This document shows positions 1 through 7,405 of a stretch of DNA of 14,855 nucleotides, one piece after another. The DNA comes from JAWVZH01 sp033722295 (GTDB lineage: Bacteria; Bacteroidota; Bacteroidia; Chitinophagales; Saprospiraceae). The stretch is from positions 1 to 14,855 of the forward strand of contig JAWVZH010000074.1 of NCBI GenBank assembly GCA_033722295.1, in the 5' to 3' direction. How positions within the stretch are numbered: the first letter of the stretch is position 1; every line of letters starts with the position of its first letter. A program made the position numbers and the translations under genes. Below the pieces are notes generated by a model that was not told where the DNA came from, searched no databases, and saw nothing but the letters and a program-made list of their open reading frames with translations.

Positions 1-408
1 AAGGTTCTTTTCTGATAAGGCGCTGTAAATAGATGCAGATCCCTTTCCGGAAGACTGCGTTATACTTTGCGAAGATGGGTCGGCCCCAGATGAGGGTTCT
101 TCACCTTTGAATACCCGCTCCGTCTTGTTTGTAATGTCCGTTTTCTCCTTCATCTCCCGTATCTCCGACCTCAGCAATACGAGCTCATTATCCAATTCCA
201 TTTTCTTCGCTTCACATGATCTCAGACTACTATCAAGTTCGGTTATTCTCAAATTCGCTTCACCCAATTCAGTTTCCTTCTCCTCGAACCGCGACTTCCA
301 CCGAGACCAAATGAGGTAGCCCAATAATAAACCGAGCAGGAAAGGCAGAAACCACCATATAATAAGCCAGATCGGTGCATCGAGGTCACAAAGGGATAAC
401 AAAGTCAT
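1..408 (-). CDS. Membrane-anchored coiled-coil protein, cut by left edge
   Basis: The minus-strand frame opens with ATG at 408-406 and runs without a stop to the window edge, giving 136 visible residues. The C-terminal part is missing. The N-terminus is short and polar and is followed by a Trp/Leu-rich membrane segment at about residues 13-36 (WLIIWWFLPFLLGLLLGYLI). A charged stretch with heptad-like leucines (about 40-95) follows, probably a coiled coil, then a Ser/Gly/Pro-rich linker. It starts 3 nt after the stop of the OmpA-like gene, so the two are surely co-transcribed and may act together at the envelope. No catalytic motif is visible. In Bacteroidota, similar N-termini often precede a small C-terminal helix-hairpin-helix or DUF4332-like domain, but that part is outside the window. 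The function is unknown. Confidence 0.72.
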   Translation of the reverse strand, partial: MTLLSLCDLDAPIWLIIWWFLPFLLGLLLGYLIWSRWKSRFEEKETELGEANLRITELDSSLRSCEAKKMELDNELVLLRSEIREMKEKTDITNKTERVFKGEEPSSGADPSSQSITQSSGKGSASIYSALSEKNL

Positions 409-411
409 AAA

Positions 412-1269
412 CTAATTATTTACAGGTTCTTTTATCACCAGTTCCGTCCTCCTATTCTTACTCCTTCCTTCCGCTGTATTGTTAGGTGCGATGGGATCAG
501 TCTCGCCTTTTGACAGAACAACGATCTGATCTTTGGGCACACCCAGGTCCCCGAGAACACGACTGATGACATTTGCTCTCCTTAAGCCGAGAGCGTAATT
601 GTAGGAAGCATTCCCAAAACTGTCTGTGTGGCCTGTTAGCTCAACGATCTCTCCCGTAGATTTCACACGATCTCCTACCGCTCGCAAATAGGCCTCGATC
701 TCAGGATCATCCATCCTTTGAGTCGAATTATAGGTGAAATATATCAAGGTTCTGTCTTCGATCTCCACGATCGCCGGCCTGCCACGCTTAGAGTCAAACT
801 CTACCGCATGATAGGCTAGCCCGGCAGCTTCGAACTCCTGATCTATCTCACGACTCTTAATAACAACTTTGGAAGTATCGATGCGATCTGAGAAAAGGGT
901 TTGGACCGCAGCAGCTCTTGCTTTCCCCAGATCAGCATATGAAGCCGAAGGACGCCCGAATTCATCGGATGCTCTCAAACCAGTAATGACAAGGATCTGA
1001 TCATCCGATATATTATTAAGAATACTATCCTTAAATTTTTCGAAACGAGAGGAAGTCTGTGGGTCGGCGCTGTTATATCTGAAAACCAGTGGATATTTCT
1101 CGTCCGGCTGAGGAAGCTCAGCCACGGAACTTTCTGATGGATCAATATCCGTTAGTGAAGATGATCCCTCTATGGCTGTCTGCTCACAACACCTGTTATC
1201 GATGTTCTGATCCAGCCACCAGTAAAACACGCCCAATAAGATCCAGATAACTACAACCAGTGATTTCAT
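412..1269 (-). CDS. Inner-membrane-anchored protein with two OmpA-like domains
   Basis: This 285-aa protein has an N-terminal hydrophobic anchor (about 3-19), then a Cys pair (C27, C28) and a Ser/Asp/Pro-rich linker. It has two related OmpA-type peptidoglycan-binding folds. The C-terminal copy (about 175-280) is canonical, with TGHTD, ALGLRRA and NRRTEL motifs; D216 and R231 match the two OmpA residues that bind diaminopimelate. The first copy (about 62-143) aligns with it by eye (YNS, ITG, ASYxxLGKAR) and also keeps an Asp (D102) and an Arg (R118) at matching places. The expected location is periplasmic, tethered to the inner membrane and touching the cell wall. It is the first gene of a two-gene minus-strand unit and is divergent from comEC. 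There is no lipobox, so a lipoprotein is unlikely. The domain assignment is firm; the precise role is unknown. Confidence 0.88.
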   Translation of the reverse strand: MKSLVVVIWILLGVFYWWLDQNIDNRCCEQTAIEGSSSLTDIDPSESSVAELPQPDEKYPLVFRYNSADPQTSSRFEKFKDSILNNISDDQILVITGLRASDEFGRPSASYADLGKARAAAVQTLFSDRIDTSKVVIKSREIDQEFEAAGLAYHAVEFDSKRGRPAIVEIEDRTLIYFTYNSTQRMDDPEIEAYLRAVGDRVKSTGEIVELTGHTDSFGNASYNYALGLRRANVISRVLGDLGVPKDQIVVLSKGETDPIAPNNTAEGRSKNRRTELVIKEPVNN

Positions 1270-1316
1270 GCGGGATCAGTTTTCATTCCGACCTTCAATT
1301 TAACATAAAATCTTTA

Positions 1317-1345
1317 TTTGTAATTCATTCATACTGTACTATTTG
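1317..1345 (+). promoter_or_regulatory. Weak Bacteroidota-type promoter candidate for comEC
   Basis: TTTG at 1317-1320 and TACTATTTG at 1337-1345 resemble the phylum's -33 (TTTG) and -7 (TAnnTTTG) elements. The spacer is 16 nt and the -7 element has one extra base. A small inverted repeat GCGTAAACGC (1345-1354) lies immediately downstream, where transcription would begin. This is a weak call, offered because the intergenic region must contain a comEC promoter. Confidence 0.22.
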
Positions 1346-1390
1346 CGTAAACGCATATAGACGTTTAATGAACGATACTCCATTGAAAAT

Positions 1391-1405
1391 ATCGGAATTT
1401 CCGAT
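1391..1405. promoter_or_regulatory. 15-bp perfect palindrome ahead of comEC
   Basis: ATCGGAATTTCCGAT is a perfect inverted repeat (7-bp arms, 1-nt centre) ending 10 nt before the comEC ATG. It lies between the divergent OmpA-like gene and comEC. The central spacing suits a dimeric DNA-binding protein better than an RNA hairpin. The position would suit a repressor site or a feature controlling ribosome access. No regulator is identified, so the role is inference. Confidence 0.35.
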
Positions 1406-1415
1406 CTATTCCTGA

Positions 1416-3395
1416 ATGCACGCTATGATAAAATGGAGAAGAATACCCCTGGTTTTCTACACCCTCCCACTCATCTGTGGTGTGCTGCTGTATTTTGACA
1501 TTCGCTTCGCATTACCAATTGTCATATTCTTTTGCCTGACATACTCAGGATCCAAATCGTTAAGAGGTTTGCTGACATTTCTCGCTCTCTGTACGTTCGG
1601 ATTCCTGATCACATACCATCACTCCAGTCATTTGCTATGTGATAAACCGGGTATAATGAAGTCACAGCACCGCAAGGCCCTGGTTGAGTCATTGAACATG
1701 CGACAAAAACATCTTTCGATCCAGGTCCGCGATATTGATCTCAGCTCAACTTATCTGCTCAACATCAGGGGCGCCTCGGAAAATGACTTCATCATCGGTG
1801 ACACTATATCCTTCAGAACACGGCTCTATCCTATCAGTGAACCGTCCAATCCCTATGAATTCAATTATAAGCGTTGGCTCAGGATACAGGGCATCACTCA
1901 CCAGGCGTATTGTGACCGTGATGATATTATTGTGTTAAAATGTGAAGCTTATAATGTTTTTGCCATTTCTATGCTATGCAACAGATACCTTAAGGCGAGC
2001 ATTAAAAAATACTTGCCCAGTCAGGAATATACAGCATTACTTCATGCCATAGTTCTGGGTGATAAATCCGGAATGAGTGCTTCCCAAAAGTCCATTTTCG
2101 AATCGACTGGTACCATGCACATTATGGCTGTTAGTGGTCTTCATGTTGGTCTTGTTGCAGGAATTATTCTCCTGCTTCTGCCAGTAACAACGTCTCGTAG
2201 ATCCATTTGGCTCAGGACTGGTATTTACATTTTGAGTATCTGGAGTTTTGTCCTGATCACAGGAGCAAAAAGCAGTGCCGTCAGGGCAGCAATCATGTTT
2301 TCGCTCTTTTTCTCCGCCCAACTATTCAATAGATCGTCACATGCCATCAATGCTTTGATCTTTGCAGCATTCATTATGATCGTCTTCGATCCTTTCGTAG
2401 TTCTTGATATTGGCTTTCAGTTCTCGTTGATGGCTGTTCTGTCAATACTTGTTTTCTTTCCTTTGATTCAACCATTATTAAAGCCTGAGGGGTTTTTGCT
2501 AAATATGATCTGGGATCTCATGGCAGTGAGCCTGTCAGTACAGGTTTTACTAGCACCTGTTTCGATATTCTATTTTCATGAGTTTCCCTCATGCTTTTTA
2601 CTGAGTAATCTGATCGCAATTCCTATGGCCGCTTGCATAATGATCCTGTCTGCCCTACTAATGATCAGTTCTATCATAATGCCGCAGTTCGCACTAGCCA
2701 TAGGGCACGTCCTTCATGGTACGACCGCTCTGGGATACAGTCTTTTAGAGATGACTCAAGTACTGAACTTCATCAATCTTGTTCATCTGTGGCCCGGAGT
2801 TGCTGAAATCGCCATTTATTACTTCATCATATTTTTCACAACTATCGGGATCCTGGCTCAGTCATCATTTCACTACAGAATCGGTATGAGCTTCATTTTC
2901 ATTCTCGGATTATCAATTGGCATCAAAAACTTATCGATACGAAACTCTGCCGAAATCATCGCTTACGGTCCGCCATTTAGTGAAACGGTTGACATCCGAA
3001 TAGGACGACAGATCACTTCATGGAATAAATTTGACAAACAAAGAGCTCCAGCTTTTCGCAGTAAATACGGGGGTCAATGGCGACTATCTGCAAATCCTCA
3101 TTCAAATCAACTCATTTCATGGGATAATGAGTCTGCCATTCTATGTAGTGGCTCGAAAATAACACCAATCTCTCAGGACATCGCTTATCTGATCCTGAAT
3201 CGGAATATCAAAACCGACTCATTGATGGATCTGCTTTGCTCGATCGAACCCAGGGAAGTTATCAGCACGTATAAAATGTCCCTGGCCGAACGCAATAAAG
3301 TCAAAGAGATGTCAGAAACATTAGGCTTCTGCTGGCATCACACACAGGATCAAGGCGCAAGACGTATTAGAATATCCAATACGGCTGAACTATGA
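1416..3395 (+). CDS. comEC: ComEC/Rec2-family DNA uptake channel protein
   Basis: ComEC forms the inner-membrane channel that carries single-stranded DNA into the cytoplasm in natural transformation. This 659-aa protein has N-terminal membrane helices (about 11-68), then a soluble OB-like/DUF4131 region (about 85-178) with the family signature PSNPYEFNYKRWL. The polytopic Competence domain (about 203-485) carries the hallmark AVSGLHVG at 238-245 preceded by ALLHAIVLGDKSG. The C-terminal 150 residues correspond to where other ComECs have a metallo-beta-lactamase nuclease, but no HxHxDH motif is present, so the domain is reduced. Bacteroidota ComECs are commonly of this shorter form. The start is ATG at 1416; the in-frame ATG at 1425 is an alternative. 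The stop overlaps the next gene by 4 nt, indicating translational coupling. The family is certain; nuclease loss is read directly from the sequence. Confidence 0.95.
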   Translation: MHAMIKWRRIPLVFYTLPLICGVLLYFDIRFALPIVIFFCLTYSGSKSLRGLLTFLALCTFGFLITYHHSSHLLCDKPGIMKSQHRKALVESLNMRQKHLSIQVRDIDLSSTYLLNIRGASENDFIIGDTISFRTRLYPISEPSNPYEFNYKRWLRIQGITHQAYCDRDDIIVLKCEAYNVFAISMLCNRYLKASIKKYLPSQEYTALLHAIVLGDKSGMSASQKSIFESTGTMHIMAVSGLHVGLVAGIILLLLPVTTSRRSIWLRTGIYILSIWSFVLITGAKSSAVRAAIMFSLFFSAQLFNRSSHAINALIFAAFIMIVFDPFVVLDIGFQFSLMAVLSILVFFPLIQPLLKPEGFLLNMIWDLMAVSLSVQVLLAPVSIFYFHEFPSCFLLSNLIAIPMAACIMILSALLMISSIIMPQFALAIGHVLHGTTALGYSLLEMTQVLNFINLVHLWPGVAEIAIYYFIIFFTTIGILAQSSFHYRIGMSFIFILGLSIGIKNLSIRNSAEIIAYGPPFSETVDIRIGRQITSWNKFDKQRAPAFRSKYGGQWRLSANPHSNQLISWDNESAILCSGSKITPISQDIAYLILNRNIKTDSLMDLLCSIEPREVISTYKMSLAERNKVKEMSETLGFCWHHTQDQGARRIRISNTAEL

Positions 3396-4318
3396 GATAT
3401 GATAAAAAGAAAAATCCTGTAGGCGATTATTTTGAACGCCATCCGCAAGACATAAGAGTAACGTTGTTTATCCTTACCCTCGCATCATGCATCTGCTTTG
3501 CCACGGATCATCTACCCCTCAACCCCAGGATTAAAATTCGGACAATTCAAAACATCAAAAGTAATATCGGCCAGGTAAGAAAAGATGGAAAAGTGACCTC
3601 CAATGTTGCGAAAACCGAAGACCAGCAACTTGAAAATAGAGGGAAGCATGCAGTCATATCACCGAAAAAAGAAAAATTAGAAAATATTTCAAGGGGGGCA
3701 GAAGGTTTGAGGATCGATCCCAATCAGGTTGATCATGATATCTTGAAAAAGTTAGCCGTTCCGGATAGAGTCGCTGATAATTGGATAAAATATATCGGAG
3801 CAGGTGGACAGATCAACTCAAGAAGAGACCTGGCCCGGATTTACGGTATGAAGGAAGTCCTTCTTAGTGACCTTGAGGAACACATTATCTGGCCACCACC
3901 CGAAGAAAAGAAAGAATATTTTCTGCAAATTGAAATTAATACGGCAACGATCTATGACTGGCAAAAACTGAGGGGCATCGGACCAGTATTATCAAAACGT
4001 ATCGTAAAATTCCGGTCCCTTCTGGGTGGATTTCATAGTGTAGATCAGGTTGGAGAAACATATGGTGTCAACGATAGTCTCTTCCGTGCCATACGTCCTC
4101 ACTTACACCAATCCCAACAACCCGAACAACTGCACATCAATACTCTATCTGCCGACCAACTTGCCGCACATCCATATATCAGTTATAAAGAGGCCGAAAT
4201 ACTGACATTATTCAGGGAACAGAACGGGCCATTCCGGCAGCCTATGGACCTATTGCGAACAGAAATAGTTGATAGTCTTTGGCTGAAGCGCTTATCCCCC
4301 TATCTCGATATTCATTGA
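3392..4318 (+). CDS. ComEA-like membrane-anchored triple helix-hairpin-helix protein
   Basis: This 308-aa protein has a short basic/polar N-terminus, one membrane segment (about 22-37), a charged linker (about 45-105) and three tandem ComEA-type helix-hairpin-helix units. These lie at about 107-165 (IDPNQVD start, most divergent), 180-237 (INTATIYDWQKLRGIGP, the most canonical) and 247-306 (INTLSADQLAAHPYI). Such units bind the DNA backbone without sequence specificity, and ComEA proteins capture incoming DNA outside the inner membrane. The start codon overlaps the comEC stop (ATGA, 3392-3395), so the two are one operon and probably one uptake pathway. It is longer than classical single-HhH ComEA, but the multi-unit form is typical of Bacteroidota. 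It ends directly against the fbp stop. The domain call is strong; the uptake role is inferred from context. Confidence 0.88.
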   Translation: MRYDKKKNPVGDYFERHPQDIRVTLFILTLASCICFATDHLPLNPRIKIRTIQNIKSNIGQVRKDGKVTSNVAKTEDQQLENRGKHAVISPKKEKLENISRGAEGLRIDPNQVDHDILKKLAVPDRVADNWIKYIGAGGQINSRRDLARIYGMKEVLLSDLEEHIIWPPPEEKKEYFLQIEINTATIYDWQKLRGIGPVLSKRIVKFRSLLGGFHSVDQVGETYGVNDSLFRAIRPHLHQSQQPEQLHINTLSADQLAAHPYISYKEAEILTLFREQNGPFRQPMDLLRTEIVDSLWLKRLSPYLDIH

Positions 4319-5323
4319 TCAGGAAGAAACAGCCTTGGATCCCTCTAAAAAGCCCTCCAGCTCCCTCACCATTTCAGGTGAACCAATGGCAATCGAGGAT
4401 CTTTCATGCAATTCATCTACCTGATGGTCCAGAATTCTTTCCCGAGTAGCAGAAATTGCACATCCTCCAGCCTGCTCCACGATCATTCCCATAGGATTAC
4501 ACTCATAGAGTAATCTCAGCTTTCCGTTGGGATATGTGTTTGTACTCGGGTACAAAAATATACCACCCTGAAAAAGAATGCGATGCACATCCGAAACCAT
4601 GGAGCCTATATATCTCAGTTTCAGGTTTTGATCTGAACAGAGATCTATGTAGCGTCGTACCTCAGGTTTGAACATATGGTAGTAACCCTGATTGACCGAA
4701 TAGTATTTTCCTTTTTTGGGAATTTTAATGTCCTGATGGGAAAGGCAGAACTCACCCAATGAAGGATCCAGGGTAAAGCCATTGACACCATGTCCCGTGG
4801 TATAGACCAGAATGGTCGATGTGCCATATAGCACATAACCTGCAGCGACCATATCCTCTCCTTTTTGCATAAAATCCGCCATTTGACAGGGACCATCAGG
4901 ATCTGACTTCCTGCGATAGATACCGAAAATGGTTCCTACTGAAACGTTGACATCAATATTGGAGGAGCCATCCAGGGGATCAAAGACAACAACATACTTT
5001 GACTGTTTTCCCTCGATAGGCTCGAAAGGGACAAAGTCGTCCATCTCTTCCGAGGCGATCCCAGCGCATTCACCACTGTTCTTAAGGCATGCGATCAGTT
5101 CCTGATTGGCATAAACGTCAAGCTTCTGGACATCGTCTCCAGAGGCATTTTCAGATCCGGCGATACCTAAAATGTTGACAAGCCCGGCCTTATTTACTTC
5201 GCGATTGATAATTTTTGCAGCGACCCCAATATCGCGTAGCAAGTTGGTAAGTTCTCCTGTAGCGTATGCAAATTCCTTTTGTCTTCTGACAATGAATTCA
5301 TCTAACGTAACAATACGATCCAT
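4319..5323 (-). CDS. fbp: Class I fructose-1,6-bisphosphatase
   Basis: The cytoplasmic enzyme hydrolyses fructose 1,6-bisphosphate to fructose 6-phosphate, the committed step of gluconeogenesis. The 334-aa length is normal for class I FBPase. The metal-binding signature DPLDGSSN is at 115-122 (D115, D118), preceded by SEE at 91-93 (E93). NTYPNGKLRLLYECNP (262-277) supplies substrate-binding residues and the last metal ligand E274. The family's GSMVSDVHR segment is at 240-248. All expected catalytic residues are present. The start ATG at 5323 gives the standard class I N-terminus and lies about 20 nt from a good -7 element. It is convergent with the ComEA-like gene with no gap and divergent from the ABC exporter; neither neighbour suggests a pathway link. 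Confidence 0.97.
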   Translation of the reverse strand: MDRIVTLDEFIVRRQKEFAYATGELTNLLRDIGVAAKIINREVNKAGLVNILGIAGSENASGDDVQKLDVYANQELIACLKNSGECAGIASEEMDDFVPFEPIEGKQSKYVVVFDPLDGSSNIDVNVSVGTIFGIYRRKSDPDGPCQMADFMQKGEDMVAAGYVLYGTSTILVYTTGHGVNGFTLDPSLGEFCLSHQDIKIPKKGKYYSVNQGYYHMFKPEVRRYIDLCSDQNLKLRYIGSMVSDVHRILFQGGIFLYPSTNTYPNGKLRLLYECNPMGMIVEQAGGCAISATRERILDHQVDELHERSSIAIGSPEMVRELEGFLEGSKAVSS

Positions 5324-5343
5324 CTCGTCATGATCAATTTCCG

Positions 5344-5351
5344 CAAAGATA
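5344..5351 (-). promoter_or_regulatory. -7 promoter element of fbp
   Basis: Read on the minus strand this is TATCTTTG, a perfect match to the Bacteroidota -7 consensus TAnnTTTG. It lies 20 nt upstream of the fbp ATG, which implies a leader of roughly 14 nt. No clear TTG -33 element is visible at the usual distance. Confidence 0.5.
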
Positions 5352-5417
5352 CACGATTGTAGTAATGGACCATCACATGATCCACTAGTTCCTTTGAATT
5401 ACTCATAATAATCAGTC

Positions 5418-5431
5418 AATAATGCATTATT
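5418..5431. promoter_or_regulatory. 14-bp AT-rich palindrome between fbp and ABC exporter
   Basis: AATAATGCATTATT is a perfect 14-bp palindrome in the 239-bp divergent intergenic region. It sits about 70 bp upstream of the fbp -7 element and 130 bp upstream of the exporter start, so it could serve either gene. A chance AT-rich palindrome cannot be excluded. Confidence 0.25.
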
Positions 5432-5483
5432 AATCAGGTGTAAGTGGTCTTCTGGCAACACATTGGTCTGGAGGTTCCGATCC

Positions 5484-5529
5484 TTGGTAATTGGTATTTA
5501 CCAGCTATTCCATGAAACCATGATACCAA
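5484..5529. promoter_or_regulatory. Cluster of TTGGTA half-sites upstream of ABC exporter
   Basis: TTGGTAA (5484-5490) and TTGGTAT (5491-5497) stand head to tail. The second also forms the palindrome TGGTATTTACCA (5492-5503), and an inverted copy ATACCAA lies at 5523-5529. Four copies of the same half-site in 46 bp, 34 bp ahead of the exporter start, look like an operator for a dimeric regulator. No regulator gene adjoins, and the identity is unknown. Confidence 0.35.
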
Positions 5530-5562
5530 ACAATCGTTTATGCTATGTCAATCTAACGGAGT

Positions 5563-7353
5563 GTGAAAGCATTAAGAACATTAAATCATTACATATGGCG
5601 ATATAAATGGCACTTGCTGCTCGGTATCGGTTTCGTGTTCTTTTCTAACTACTTCAGAGTTTGGCAGCCTCAGGTGATCCGGGAAGGGCTGGATCTCGCT
5701 CTGGAGCAGATCAAAAGTTATCAGGAAATATCGGATTCTCAAGCCAGGTCTGCTATGTACCGGGAGATCTCTTTCAGTCTTCTAAAACACGGTGGGCTCG
5801 TACTCTTACTCGCTCTTACAATGGGTGTACTGATGTTTTTCATGCGTCAGACGATGGTAGTCATGTCGAGGTTGATAGAATATGATATGCGAAAGGACAT
5901 CTTTGCTCACTATGAAGATCTGGATGCCGGATTTTATAACGAACAGAAGACAGGTGATCTGATGTCCCGTATCACTGAAGACGTCTCTAAAGTCAGGATG
6001 TACCTGGGCCCGGGTCTCCTCTATGGCATCAACCTGACCTCACTATTTGCCCTTGTCATAACATCCATGCTCTCCGTAAGTCCGAAGCTCACGCTTTATT
6101 CATTGCTCCCATTGCCCGTTTTGTCAATATCGATCTATCTGGTCAGTGATATCATAAACAAACGAAGCGGTATCATCCAAAAGCAACTGTCTCATCTAAC
6201 CAGTATCGCTCAGGAGGTATTCAGCGGTATTAGGGTTATTAAAAGCTATGTACAGGAGAAAGCTTTTTCGAGATATTTCAGAAAAGAAAGCAATATATAC
6301 AAGAATAAATCCCTGGACCTTGCACAGGTCAATGCCCTATTCTTTCCGCTTATCATCTTCCTTATAGGCCTCAGCAATGTACTCGTTATCTATATAGGAG
6401 GGATCGAGGTCAACAATGGGAATATTACACCAGGTAATATAGCTGAGTTCATAATTTATGTAAATATGCTTACCTGGCCTGTAACATCGATCGGCTGGAT
6501 CGCATCAATCGTTCAGCAGGCTGAGGCTTCACAGGAGAGGATCAATGAGTTCCTCAATACGGAACCCGCGATCCAGAACACTTCAGAGGAATATGAAAAA
6601 TTCAAGGGGCATATCGAATTCCGAAATGTCACGTTGAGATATCCGGATAATGGGATCATAGGCTTAAAAGAAGCCGATTTTGAAATATTGCCAGGTGAAA
6701 AGATAGCGATCATAGGACAGACGGCCAGTGGGAAGTCTACCCTGGCAAGCCTGTTGCTCAGATTATATGACCCAACGTCGGGGCAGATCCTCATCGATGG
6801 TAGTGATATCAGGGATGTTAATCTGTATCGTCTGAGAAAATCGATCGGATACGTCCCCCAGGATGTCTTCCTTTTCTCGGATACCATTGCCAACAACATA
6901 GCCTTCGGTTTGGAAGAAAGCAATGACAATCGCATCAAAAAATATGCTGATCATGCTGCGGTGGGTGATGACATTCGTGATTTCAAACACGGATTCGACA
7001 CAATGATCGGTGAGCGTGGTGTCATGTTGTCCGGCGGGCAAAAACAACGCATAAGCATTGCGCGAGCTTTGATCAAAGAGCCCGAGATCGTTATACTCGA
7101 TGATTGTCTCAGTGCCGTGGACGCCAAGACCGAAAAAGAGATTGTAGAGTTTCTCGAAGACGAACTCAAGGACAAGACAACTATAATGATCACCCACCGC
7201 ATACCGCACGGCATGAGTTTTGACAAGATCATAACACTGGATAATGGGGAGGTTGTAGAATTTGGCCATCCCGAGAATCTTGAGAACAGCGGAGGATACT
7301 ATAATCGACTTTTGACCGATATCATCGAGGATCCTGAAGAATCAAGCCTATGA
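5563..7353 (+). CDS. ABC exporter half-transporter (TMD-NBD) with Asp at the catalytic Glu position
   Basis: This 596-aa type IV ABC exporter of the MsbA/MdlB class has an N-terminal six-helix membrane domain (about 15-320) and a nucleotide-binding domain (about 350-590). Visible motifs are Walker A GQTASGKST (385-393, Ala388 where Gly is usual), Q-loop Q433, X-loop GERG (483-486), signature LSGGQ (489-493), Walker B IVILD (509-513) and H-loop H545. The residue after Walker B is D514 (LDDCLSAVD) rather than the usual Glu, as in the degenerate sites of heterodimeric exporters. No second half-transporter is adjacent. The start is GTG: an in-frame TAA at 5554 leaves no upstream ATG, and the N-terminus fits the family. 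It acts in the inner membrane; the substrate (lipid, drug or peptide) cannot be told from sequence. It is divergent from fbp and followed by an independent gene. Confidence 0.93.
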   Translation: MKALRTLNHYIWRYKWHLLLGIGFVFFSNYFRVWQPQVIREGLDLALEQIKSYQEISDSQARSAMYREISFSLLKHGGLVLLLALTMGVLMFFMRQTMVVMSRLIEYDMRKDIFAHYEDLDAGFYNEQKTGDLMSRITEDVSKVRMYLGPGLLYGINLTSLFALVITSMLSVSPKLTLYSLLPLPVLSISIYLVSDIINKRSGIIQKQLSHLTSIAQEVFSGIRVIKSYVQEKAFSRYFRKESNIYKNKSLDLAQVNALFFPLIIFLIGLSNVLVIYIGGIEVNNGNITPGNIAEFIIYVNMLTWPVTSIGWIASIVQQAEASQERINEFLNTEPAIQNTSEEYEKFKGHIEFRNVTLRYPDNGIIGLKEADFEILPGEKIAIIGQTASGKSTLASLLLRLYDPTSGQILIDGSDIRDVNLYRLRKSIGYVPQDVFLFSDTIANNIAFGLEESNDNRIKKYADHAAVGDDIRDFKHGFDTMIGERGVMLSGGQKQRISIARALIKEPEIVILDDCLSAVDAKTEKEIVEFLEDELKDKTTIMITHRIPHGMSFDKIITLDNGEVVEFGHPENLENSGGYYNRLLTDIIEDPEESSL

Positions 7354-7405
7354 TCACGCGCCGGTAAGTGAGCATGTCACCTTCGCTTTTATTTAAAGCC
7401 ACTCG

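Noticed and set aside
107..319. Plus-strand 70-aa Ser/Phe-rich open frame near the left edge
   Set aside because: It is antisense to the edge-cut coiled-coil gene, whose minus-strand frame starts 3 nt after the OmpA-like stop and has coherent membrane and heptad features. The Ser-rich composition is what antisense of Glu/Lys/Arg-rich code gives.
1345..1354. GCGTAAACGC inverted repeat as an independent operator
   Set aside because: Arms of 4 bp are expected by chance in a region this size; mentioned only together with the stronger palindrome at 1391-1405.
3892..4318. C-terminal HhH repeats as a separate gene or nuclease
   Set aside because: The frame is continuous with the membrane anchor and first HhH unit, and no nuclease residues are visible; it is one protein.
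6763..7269. Minus-strand 168-aa frame opposite the ABC nucleotide-binding domain
   Set aside because: Antisense to highly conserved ATPase motifs; no family resemblance.
7365..7400. Possible hairpin with T-rich tail after the ABC exporter stop
   Set aside because: Only a 4-bp perfect arm (GTGA/TCAC) with an imperfect extension and a broken T-run; too weak to call a terminator.
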